NCBI RefSeq assembly: GCF_041435195.1 | Contig: NZ_CP108106.1 | Coordinates: 2,790,001 to 2,854,000 of the forward strand | DNA: 64,000 nucleotides | Reading direction: 5' to 3' | Origin: Streptomyces sp. NBC_00224 | GTDB lineage: Bacteria; Actinomycetota; Actinomycetes; Streptomycetales; Streptomycetaceae | In this document: positions 50,793 through 58,053 of the stretch, piece after piece | Layout of the letters: each line of letters opens with the position of its first letter | Numbering within the stretch: the first letter of the stretch is position 1 | Program-made: the position numbers and the translations under genes | Notes under the pieces: model-generated | Told to the model about the DNA's origin: nothing | Databases searched by the model: none | Seen by the model: only the letters and a program-made list of their open reading frames with translations

Positions 50793-52925
50793 ATGTCATC
50801 GTTCAGAACGCCGTTCAGAAAACGGGCCGGGGCCGCACTCGCCTCGCTCCCCCTCCTCGCCGGCGGGCTCGTCGCCCTCGCCACCACGGCCGCCGCCCCC
50901 GCCGCGGCCGTCGACAACGGCCTCGCCCGGACCCCGCAGATGGGGTTCAACAACTGGAACTCCACGCACTGCCGGGCCGAGTTCAACGAGGCGATGGTCA
51001 AGGGGATCGCCGACACCTTCGTCTCGCAGGGCCTCAAGGACGCCGGGTACACCTACGTCAACCTCGACGACTGCTGGGCGCTGCCCGACCGGGACGCGAG
51101 CGGCAACCTCGTCCCCGACCCGGTGCGCTTCCCCCACGGCATCAAGGCCGTCGCCGACTATGTGCACTCCAAGGGCCTGAAGTTCGGCCTCTACTCCAGC
51201 GCGGGCACCAAGACGTGCGACGTCCTGGGCTTCCCCGGCGGGCTCGGCCACGAGCAGCAGGACGCCAACCTGTGGGCCTCCTGGGGCGTCGACTACCTCA
51301 AGTACGACAACTGCAACAACAGCGGCGTCGACGCCAAGCAGCGCTACAAGGCGATGGGCGACGCGCTCACGGCGGCCACGCGCTCGACCGGCCGCCCGAT
51401 CCTCTACAGCATCTGCGAGTGGGGCTCCAACCAGCCCTGGACCTGGGCCCCGGCCGTCGGCAACTCCTGGCGGACCACCGGCGACATCAGCGACTCCTGG
51501 TCGAGCATGATCTCCATCGCGCACCAGAACCAGTCGCTCGCGCCGTACGCCGGGCCGGGCGCCTGGAACGACCCCGACATGCTGGAGGTCGGCAACGGCG
51601 GGATGACCGACACCGAGTACCGCACCCACTTCAGCCTCTGGTCGCAGATGGCCGCGCCGCTGCTGATCGGCAGCGATCTGCGCACCGCGAGCGCCTCGAC
51701 GCTCGCCATCCTCAAGAACACCGATGTGATCGCGGTGGACCAGGACCCGCTCGGCAAGCAGGGCACGGTCGTCTCCAGCTCCGGCGGCCTGGTCGTGATG
51801 TCCAAGCCCCTCGCCGACGGCGGCCGTTCGGTGACGCTGACGAACGAGAACACCTCGACGAAGACGGTCTCCACGACCGTGAAGGACATCGGGATCGGCG
51901 GGGCGTCGTCGTACGCGCTCAAGGACCTGTGGTCCAAGGCGACGAGCACGACCACCAGCGCCATCAGCGCGTCGGTGCCCGCGCACGGCACGGTCATGTT
52001 CCGGGTGACGCCGGGCAGCCCGGTGCCGCCGCCGACCGGCCTGAACCAGCTGAGCGATCTGCCGTGGACGTCGGCGGTGGGCGGCTGGGGCCCGGTGGAG
52101 CGCGACCGCAGCAACGGCGAGCAGACGGCCGGCGACGGCCGCACGCTCACCATCGGCGGCACGGCCTACGCCAAGGGCCTCGGCACGCACGCGCCCAGCG
52201 ACATCTCCTACTACCTGGGCGGCGCCTGCTCCTCGCTCGGGGTCGACGTGGGCGTCGACGACGAGTCAACGAAGGGCGGGTCCGTACGGTTCCAGATCTG
52301 GCGCGACGGGACGATGGTCGCCGACAGCGGAGTACGGACCGCCGCCGATCCGGCGAAGCACTTGAGTGTCGATCTCAAGGGCGGGACGAAGCTGCGGCTC
52401 GTCGTCACGGACGGCGGCGACGGCATCAACTACGACCACGCCGACTGGGCCGACGCGAAGCTGGCCTGTGGGGCCGGGCCCTCGGCCGGTACGCATGAGT
52501 TGAGTGACCTGACCTGGTCGTCGGCCACGAACGGGTGGGGGCCGGTCGAGCGCGACCGCAGCAACGCCGAGCAGGCTGCGGGGGACGGTACGCCGCTCAC
52601 CGTCAACGGCACGGTGTACGCGAAGGGGCTCGGTACGCATGCGGCGAGCTCCGTCGCCTATTACCTGGGCGGGAGTTGCTCCTCCCTGACCACGGCGGTC
52701 GGCGTGGACGACGAGGTCACCACGAAGGGGTCTGTGGTGTTCCAGGTCTGGCGGGACAGCTCGCTTGTCGCGGACAGCGGGAAGATGACGTCGGCGGACC
52801 CTGCGAAGCAGTTGTCTGTCGATCTGACGGGGGCGCTTGATGTGCGGCTCGTCGTCACCGACGCGGGTGATGGTGTCGACTATGACCACGGTGACTGGGG
52901 TGGGCCCCGGCTTGTTTGCGCGTAG
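50793..52925 (+). CDS. Secreted GH27 alpha-galactosidase-like glycosidase with two NPCBM modules
   Basis: 710 aa from the ATG at 50793, behind CGGAG. A signal peptide (Arg-rich, then LASLPLLAGGLVALATTAAAPAAA) precedes the GH27 barrel: LARTPQMGFNNWNSTHC, YVNLDDCWAL, VDYLKYDNCN (nucleophile Asp172), ICEWG and SWRTTGDISDSW (acid/base Asp231), followed by a beta-sandwich to ~405. Two ~150-residue NPCBM carbohydrate-binding modules follow, each with LSDL-WTSA-GWGPVERDRSN, YAKGLGTHA, SSL---VGVDDE and GDG--YDHADW. The copies are close duplicates. It should release terminal alpha-galactose (or a related GH27 sugar) from extracellular glycans. Confidence 0.93.
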   Translation: MSSFRTPFRKRAGAALASLPLLAGGLVALATTAAAPAAAVDNGLARTPQMGFNNWNSTHCRAEFNEAMVKGIADTFVSQGLKDAGYTYVNLDDCWALPDRDASGNLVPDPVRFPHGIKAVADYVHSKGLKFGLYSSAGTKTCDVLGFPGGLGHEQQDANLWASWGVDYLKYDNCNNSGVDAKQRYKAMGDALTAATRSTGRPILYSICEWGSNQPWTWAPAVGNSWRTTGDISDSWSSMISIAHQNQSLAPYAGPGAWNDPDMLEVGNGGMTDTEYRTHFSLWSQMAAPLLIGSDLRTASASTLAILKNTDVIAVDQDPLGKQGTVVSSSGGLVVMSKPLADGGRSVTLTNENTSTKTVSTTVKDIGIGGASSYALKDLWSKATSTTTSAISASVPAHGTVMFRVTPGSPVPPPTGLNQLSDLPWTSAVGGWGPVERDRSNGEQTAGDGRTLTIGGTAYAKGLGTHAPSDISYYLGGACSSLGVDVGVDDESTKGGSVRFQIWRDGTMVADSGVRTAADPAKHLSVDLKGGTKLRLVVTDGGDGINYDHADWADAKLACGAGPSAGTHELSDLTWSSATNGWGPVERDRSNAEQAAGDGTPLTVNGTVYAKGLGTHAASSVAYYLGGSCSSLTTAVGVDDEVTTKGSVVFQVWRDSSLVADSGKMTSADPAKQLSVDLTGALDVRLVVTDAGDGVDYDHGDWGGPRLVCA

Positions 52926-52950
52926 TCGCTGCGCGGCGGGTCGGGTTTTC

Positions 52951-52999
52951 GACTGCGAGTCCGCTGTGGCTGGGCGCGCAGTTCCCCGCGCCCCTTAAA
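52951..52999 (-). repeat. Copy D of the dispersed repeat (reverse orientation)
   Basis: On the minus strand it reads AAGGGGCGCGGGGAACTGCG, then CGCCCAGCCACAGCGG. The copy is shorter at its far end than A to C. It lies 26 bp after the GH27 gene in the 255-bp gap before the 5'-nucleotidase gene. Confidence 0.75.
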
Positions 53000-53180
53000 C
53001 GCAGGGGGTACAGCGGTCCCGGGTGGCGATGTCGCCCGGGGCCGTGCGTCTTCTCGTGGTCATCGGATTGAAACCCGCGAAGGGTGTTGCGGATGGACTG
53101 TTCTGCGCCAAAATCCTCTCGACCTTCTACGCGCGTCGCGTACGTCTACGCGCGTAACACACCGTCAGGGAGTGCATCAC

Positions 53181-54986
53181 ATGCCGCTGAACCGTAGGAC
53201 GTTCCTGGGCACCACGGCCGCCGCCGGAGCCGGTGCGGCCATAGTCGGGGGTGTCGCGGCCCCCGCCGAGGCCCATGAGCACGGGCACGGCCACGGGCGT
53301 GCGCCGAAGCGGTACTCGTTCAGCGTCATGGGCACCACCGACCTGCACGGCAACGTCTTCAACTGGGACTACTTCACGGACAAGGAGTTCGACGACAAGG
53401 CGCACAACGACATCGGCCTCGCCAAGATCTCCACGCTCGTCGAGCAGGTCCGCAAGGAGAAGGGCCGCCACAACACCCTGATGATCGACGCGGGTGACAC
53501 CATCCAGGGCACCCAGCTGTCGTACTACTACGCCAAGGTCGACCCGATCACGGCCAAGCACGGCCCGGTGCACCCGATGGCGCAGGCCATGAACGCGATC
53601 GGCTACCACGCCGCCGCCCTCGGCAACCACGAGTTCAACTACGGCATCCCGGTGCTGCGCAAGTTCGAGGAGCAGTGCCACTTCCCGCTGCTCGGCGCCA
53701 ACGCGCTGGACGCCAAGACGCTGAAGCCGGCCTTCCAGCCGTACGTCATCAAGCGGCTGTGCACCCCGCACGGGCGGGACGTCCGGGTCGCGATCCTCGG
53801 TCTCACCAACCCCGGCATCGCCATCTGGGACAAGGCCAACGTCAGCGGCAAGATGGTCTTCCCCGGCCTTGAGGAGCAGGCCGCGAAGTGGGTGCCCAAG
53901 CTGCGCTCGATGGGCGCGGACGTGGTGATCGTGGCCGCCCACTCGGGCTCCTCCGGCACCTCGTCGTACGGCGACCAGCTGCCGTACATCGAGAACGCGG
54001 CCGCGCTGGTGGCCGAGCAGGTGCCGGGGATCGACGCGATCCTGGTCGGGCACGCGCACACGGAGATTCCCGAGTACCGGGTGAAGAACAAGCAGACCGG
54101 CAAGGACGTCGTGCTGTCCGAGCCGCTGAAGTGGGGGCAGCGGCTGACCGTGTTCGACTTCGACCTGGTGTGGGAGAAGGGCCACTGGGCGGTCGAGAAG
54201 GCCGGATCCAAGGTCCTCAACTCCAGTGCCGTTGTCGAGGACCCGAAGATCGTCCGGCTGCTCTCCGACGAGCACAGGAAGGTCGTGGCGTACGTCAACC
54301 AGGTCATCGGCACGTCGAAGGCGGCGATGACCACCGCCGAGGCGGCCTGGAAGGACGAGCCGATCATCGACCTGATCAACGCGGTCCAGGTGGACACCGT
54401 GAAGGCGGCGCTCGCGGGTGGCGCCTACGCGGCCCTGCCGGTGCTGTCGCAGGCGTCCTGCTTCTCGCGCACGGCCGTCATCCCGTCAGGCCAGGTCACC
54501 ATCAAGGACGCGGCCGGGCTCTACCCGTTCGAGAACACGCTGGAGGCGCGGCTTCTGACCGGCGCCCAGATCAAGGACTATCTGGAGTTCTCGGCGCGGT
54601 ACTACGTCCAGACGGCTGCCGGGGCGCCCGTCGACACGTCGAAGCTGACGAACGCCGGCAACACGCCCGACTACAACTACGACGCGGTGTCGGGGCTGAC
54701 GTACGACATCGACATCGCGAAGGCGGCGGGGGCGCGGATCTCGAACCTTTCGTTCCAGGGCAAGCCGTTGGATCCTGCGGCTCAGTTTGTACTGGCGGTC
54801 AACAATTACCGGGCCAATGGTGGGGGCAACTTCCCGCATGTCGCGGGCGCGAAGCAGCTTTGGGCGAACTCCGAGGAGATTCGCAACACGATCATCTCGT
54901 GGGTGAAGGTGAAGGGGGTTGTCGACCCCGCCGCGTTTGCTTCCGTGGACTGGAAGCTGGTCCGGGACGGGGTCGCCGTGTTCTAA
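53181..54986 (+). CDS. Secreted 5'-nucleotidase / 2',3'-cyclic phosphodiesterase-type metallophosphatase
   Basis: 601 aa. The ATG at 53181, preceded by GGGAG, starts a Tat signal (NRRTFLGTTAAAGAGAAIVGGVAAPAEA). The calcineurin-like domain has VMGTTDLHGNVFNWDYF (DxH metal ligands), LMIDAGDTIQGT, ALGNHEFNYG (GNHE), VVIVAAHSG and LVGHAHTE (GHxH). The C-terminal 5'-nucleotidase domain (~330-600) contains the substrate-binding FENTLEARLLTGAQIKDYLE and LAVNNYRANGGGNFP blocks. Folded export through Tat fits a metal-loaded enzyme that scavenges phosphate and nucleosides outside the cell. Two 11-bp direct repeats lie upstream. Confidence 0.92.
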   Translation: MPLNRRTFLGTTAAAGAGAAIVGGVAAPAEAHEHGHGHGRAPKRYSFSVMGTTDLHGNVFNWDYFTDKEFDDKAHNDIGLAKISTLVEQVRKEKGRHNTLMIDAGDTIQGTQLSYYYAKVDPITAKHGPVHPMAQAMNAIGYHAAALGNHEFNYGIPVLRKFEEQCHFPLLGANALDAKTLKPAFQPYVIKRLCTPHGRDVRVAILGLTNPGIAIWDKANVSGKMVFPGLEEQAAKWVPKLRSMGADVVIVAAHSGSSGTSSYGDQLPYIENAAALVAEQVPGIDAILVGHAHTEIPEYRVKNKQTGKDVVLSEPLKWGQRLTVFDFDLVWEKGHWAVEKAGSKVLNSSAVVEDPKIVRLLSDEHRKVVAYVNQVIGTSKAAMTTAEAAWKDEPIIDLINAVQVDTVKAALAGGAYAALPVLSQASCFSRTAVIPSGQVTIKDAAGLYPFENTLEARLLTGAQIKDYLEFSARYYVQTAAGAPVDTSKLTNAGNTPDYNYDAVSGLTYDIDIAKAAGARISNLSFQGKPLDPAAQFVLAVNNYRANGGGNFPHVAGAKQLWANSEEIRNTIISWVKVKGVVDPAAFASVDWKLVRDGVAVF

Positions 54987-54990
54987 GCCT

Positions 54991-55040
54991 TCGTCTGCGG
55001 GCCGGTGGGGGCTGGTCGCGCAGTTCCCCGCGCCCCTAAA
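54991..55040 (-). repeat. Copy E of the dispersed repeat (reverse orientation)
   Basis: On the minus strand: TTTAGGGGCGCGGGGAACTG, then CGCGACCAGCCCCCACC and GGCCCGCAGACGA. It begins five bases after the 5'-nucleotidase stop, in the convergent gap before the monooxygenase stop at 55097. Confidence 0.8.
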
Positions 55041-55096
55041 GGCAAGGGGGGGGCGGGGCGGCCCTCCAGCGAGAGCGGGCCAAACCCACTCCTAGG

Positions 55097-56509
55097 TCAC
55101 CCCTCCAGCGGGATCAAGCCGCCCGGTGCCCTCTGTGCCGGGCGGGTCTCCTGTGGCTTGGTCAGGCCGAACGTCGTGAATGCCGTGCGCGTCGGTAGCG
55201 GGTACGGCTCCTTGCCCGTCAGGGAGTTCAGGATCGCCGCGCTGCGCCAGGCCGCCAGGCCCAGGTCGGGGGCGCCCACCCCGTGTGTGTGCTTCTCGGC
55301 GTTCTGGACGTACACCGCGCCCGTGACCGAGCTGTCCAGGACCAGGCGGAAGTCGGCGTCGATGCGCGGGCGTTCGGAGGAGTCCAGGCGCATATAGGGG
55401 TCGAGGCCGGACAGCATGCGGGCCAGGGGGCGCTCCCGGTAGCCGGTGGCGAGGATCACCGCGTCGGTGGTGAGCCGGGAGCGCACGCCCTGCTGGGCGT
55501 GTTCCAGGTGCAGCTCGACCTTGGTGGTGGCGACGCGGCCCGCCGTGCGGACGCTGACCCCGGGCGTGAGGGTCGCGTCGGGCCAGCCGCCGTGCTGGGT
55601 GCGGCGGTAGAGCTCGTCGTGGATGGCGGCGATGGTGTCCGCGTCGATGCCCTTGTGGAGCTGCCACTGGCGGGGCACCAGCTCGTCGCGGACGGGCTCG
55701 GTCAGGGCGTGGAAGTAGCGCGTGTAGTCGGGGGTGAAGTGCTCCAGGCCCAGCTTGGAGTACTCCATCGGCGCGAAGGTCTCGGTGCGGGCGAGCCAGG
55801 TGATCCGCTCGCGGCCCGCCGGGCGGTTGCGGAGCAGGTCGAGGAAGACCTCGGCGCCGGACTGGCCGGAGCCGACGACGGTGATGTGGTCGGCGGCGAG
55901 GAACCGCTCGCGGTGGTCGAGGTAGTCGGCCGAGTGGATCACCGGCACCGCGGGCGCGTCCGCGAGCGGCTTGAGCGGCTCCGGCACATACGGTTCGGTG
56001 CCGACGCCGAGGACCAGGTTGCGGGCGAAGGCGCGGCCGAGGGCCTCGGCCTGGCCGTGGATGTCGAGCTGGGTGAAGTCGACCTCGAACACCTCCCGTT
56101 CGGGGTTCCAGCGCACCGCGTCCACCTGGTGTCCGAAGTGCATCCCGGGCAGGCTCTCGCTGACCCAGCGGCAGTACGCGTCGTACTCGGTGCGCTGGAT
56201 GTGGAAGCGCTCGGCGAAGTAGAACGGGAAGAGCCGCTCCCGGTGGCGCAGGTAGTTGAGGAACGACCAGGGGCTGGCGGGGTCGGCGAGGGTCACCAGG
56301 TCGGCCAGGAACGGGACTTGGAGGGTGGCGCCCTCGATGAGCAGGCCGGGGTGCCAGTGGAAGGCGCGGCGCTGTTCGTAGAAGGCGGTCGAGAGTCCGC
56401 CGGGCACACCGTGGGCGAGGGCGGCGAGCGAGAGGTTGAACGGGCCCACCCCGATGCCCACCAGGTCGTGCGGACGGTCGATGTCTTGGACGGGTGCCGG
56501 TGCGGTCAT
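55097..56509 (-). CDS. Lysine/diamine N-hydroxylating FAD monooxygenase (DesB/IucD-like)
   Basis: 470 aa. Class B flavin N-hydroxylase of siderophore pathways: FAD-binding DLVGIGVGPFNLSLAALA, FHWHPGLLIEGATLQVPFLADLVTLADPASPWSFLNYL (substrate and flavin region), NADPH-binding ITVVGSGQSGAEVFLDLL, and the C-terminal VILATGYRERPLA motif. It should N-hydroxylate the omega-amino group of cadaverine, putrescine, lysine or ornithine. The ATG at 56509 overlaps the decarboxylase stop by 4 bp (ATGA), as between desA and desB of desferrioxamine clusters. No acyltransferase or NIS synthetase follows. A longer frame upstream is an artefact. Confidence 0.9.
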   Translation of the reverse strand: MTAPAPVQDIDRPHDLVGIGVGPFNLSLAALAHGVPGGLSTAFYEQRRAFHWHPGLLIEGATLQVPFLADLVTLADPASPWSFLNYLRHRERLFPFYFAERFHIQRTEYDAYCRWVSESLPGMHFGHQVDAVRWNPEREVFEVDFTQLDIHGQAEALGRAFARNLVLGVGTEPYVPEPLKPLADAPAVPVIHSADYLDHRERFLAADHITVVGSGQSGAEVFLDLLRNRPAGRERITWLARTETFAPMEYSKLGLEHFTPDYTRYFHALTEPVRDELVPRQWQLHKGIDADTIAAIHDELYRRTQHGGWPDATLTPGVSVRTAGRVATTKVELHLEHAQQGVRSRLTTDAVILATGYRERPLARMLSGLDPYMRLDSSERPRIDADFRLVLDSSVTGAVYVQNAEKHTHGVGAPDLGLAAWRSAAILNSLTGKEPYPLPTRTAFTTFGLTKPQETRPAQRAPGGLIPLEG

Positions 56510-57870
56510 CGCGGGATGCTGCCTTCCACGGTCTTGAGGAGCTGTGCCAGGTCGCCGGTGGTGGTGTGGGGGTTGAGCAGGGTGGCCTTGAGCCAGAGGC
56601 GCCCGTCGGCGCGGGCCCTGCCGAGGACGGCCCGGCCTTCGGTGAGCAGGGCGCGGCGGATCCCGGCGACCTCGTCGTCGGGGGCGTCCGTCGGGCGGAA
56701 CAGGACGGTGGAGATCGCGGGGCGCTCGTACAGGTCGAGGCGTGGGTGTTCCTCGACGAGGTCCGCGAAGGTCCGCGCGAGGGCGAGCGTGCGGTCGACG
56801 AGCTCGGCGAGGCCGGTGCGGCCGAGGGCGCGGAGCGTGACGGCGATCTTCAGTACGTCCGGTCTGCGGGTGGTGCGCAGGGAGCGGCCGAGGAGGTCGG
56901 GCAGGCCCGCTTCGGTGTCGTCGTCGGCGTTGAGGTAGTCGGCGGTGTGCGCGAGCGGGGCGAGGCGGGCCGGGTCGGGGACCGCGAGCAGCCCGGCGGC
57001 GACCGGCTGCCAGCCGAGTTTGTGCAGGTCGAGCGTGACGGAGTGGGCGTGTTCCAGGCCGCGCAGCTTGGTGCGGTGGGTGTCGCTGAAGATCAGCGGC
57101 CCGCCGTACGCGGCGTCGACGTGCAGTTCGGCGCCGTGCCGGGCGCACAGGGCGGCGATCTCGGGGAGCGGGTCGACGGCGCCCGTGTCGGTGGTGCCGG
57201 CCGTGGCGGTGACCAGGACCTGGTGGTGCGGGTCGGTGAGCGCCTCGTCGAGGGCGGCGAGGTCGAGGGTGCCGGAGGGGGCGGGGACGGTGACCGGCTC
57301 GGGGAGGCCGAGCAGCCAGGCGGCGCGGGAGACCGAGTGGTGGGCGTTGGCGCCCTGGACGACCTGGACGGCGCCGTGCCGTTCGCGGGCGAGCAGGAGG
57401 GCGAGCTGGTTGGACTCGGTGCCGCCGCTGGTGACCAGCGCGTCGCCGCCGGGCCAGAACTCGGCGGCCAGCGCCCGGGTGACGAGGGCTTCGAGCTCGG
57501 CGGCGGCGGGGGCCTGGTCCCAGGAGTCGAGCGACGGGTTGAGGGCGGAGGCGGCGAGGTCGGCGGCCGCGGCGAGGGCCAGCGGCGGGGTGTGCAGATG
57601 GGCGGCGCAGCGGGGGTCGGCGGGGTCGGCCGCGCCTTCCGCCAGTGCCCGCACGAGCGTGGTCAGCGCCTCCTCGGCACTGGTGCCCCGTAACGGGAAC
57701 GCCTCCCCGACCGCGGCTCCGACCCGCACGGCCACCGCCTCCGGCCCGCCGCCCGGCAGCGGTCCGCCCCGGGCCACCGCGCCCTGGTGCAGCGCGTCGA
57801 GGACGACGCCGAGGAGGGGGTGCAGGGCGGTGGGGCCAGTGGGGCCGCCGGCGAGGGGCGGGGTGTGCAT
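56506..57870 (-). CDS. PLP-dependent group II decarboxylase (DesA-like lysine/diamino acid decarboxylase)
   Basis: 454 aa. Group II amino acid decarboxylase fold: ALNPSLDSWDQAPAAAELE, TSGGTESNQLALLLARE, GANAHHSVSRAAWLLG, TATAGTTDTGAVDPLPEIAALC, LHVDAAYGGP and SVTLDLHKLGWQP with the PLP Lys284. Relatives decarboxylate lysine (DesA), diaminobutyrate or aromatic amino acids. Coupling to the N-hydroxylase points to a diamine destined for a hydroxamate. AAGGA lies upstream of the ATG. No iron-box (DmdR/IdeR TTAGGTTAGGCT-like) sequence was found in the 183-bp upstream gap. Confidence 0.88.
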   Translation of the reverse strand: MHTPPLAGGPTGPTALHPLLGVVLDALHQGAVARGGPLPGGGPEAVAVRVGAAVGEAFPLRGTSAEEALTTLVRALAEGAADPADPRCAAHLHTPPLALAAAADLAASALNPSLDSWDQAPAAAELEALVTRALAAEFWPGGDALVTSGGTESNQLALLLARERHGAVQVVQGANAHHSVSRAAWLLGLPEPVTVPAPSGTLDLAALDEALTDPHHQVLVTATAGTTDTGAVDPLPEIAALCARHGAELHVDAAYGGPLIFSDTHRTKLRGLEHAHSVTLDLHKLGWQPVAAGLLAVPDPARLAPLAHTADYLNADDDTEAGLPDLLGRSLRTTRRPDVLKIAVTLRALGRTGLAELVDRTLALARTFADLVEEHPRLDLYERPAISTVLFRPTDAPDDEVAGIRRALLTEGRAVLGRARADGRLWLKATLLNPHTTTGDLAQLLKTVEGSIPR

Positions 57871-57991
57871 GGGGGGAGTCCTTCGGGTGCGCGAACGACG
57901 GCCTCACCAGCCTGGAGCGTCCCGGCGCGATGGGGCTGCCCTGCACAACGATCTCAACCCGAAAGTGGTACTGGCCCCCGGAGGTGGGGTG

Positions 57992-58031
57992 TTGGGGGGT
58001 GGCGCGCTGGTATGAGCACGCCACCCCCCAA
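57992..58031 (-). terminator. Hairpin terminator after pepN
   Basis: TTGGGGGGTGGCG (57992-58004) pairs perfectly with CGCCACCCCCCAA (58019-58031) over a 14-nt loop, 22 bp beyond the pepN stop at 58054. It isolates pepN from the decarboxylase gene on the same strand. Confidence 0.75.
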
Positions 58032-58053
58032 GGCCGTCGTACGGCGGCCCGGG

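Noticed and set aside
57871..58053. Iron box upstream of the decarboxylase/N-hydroxylase pair
   Set aside because: No TTAGGTTAGGCT-like palindrome could be found in the gap.
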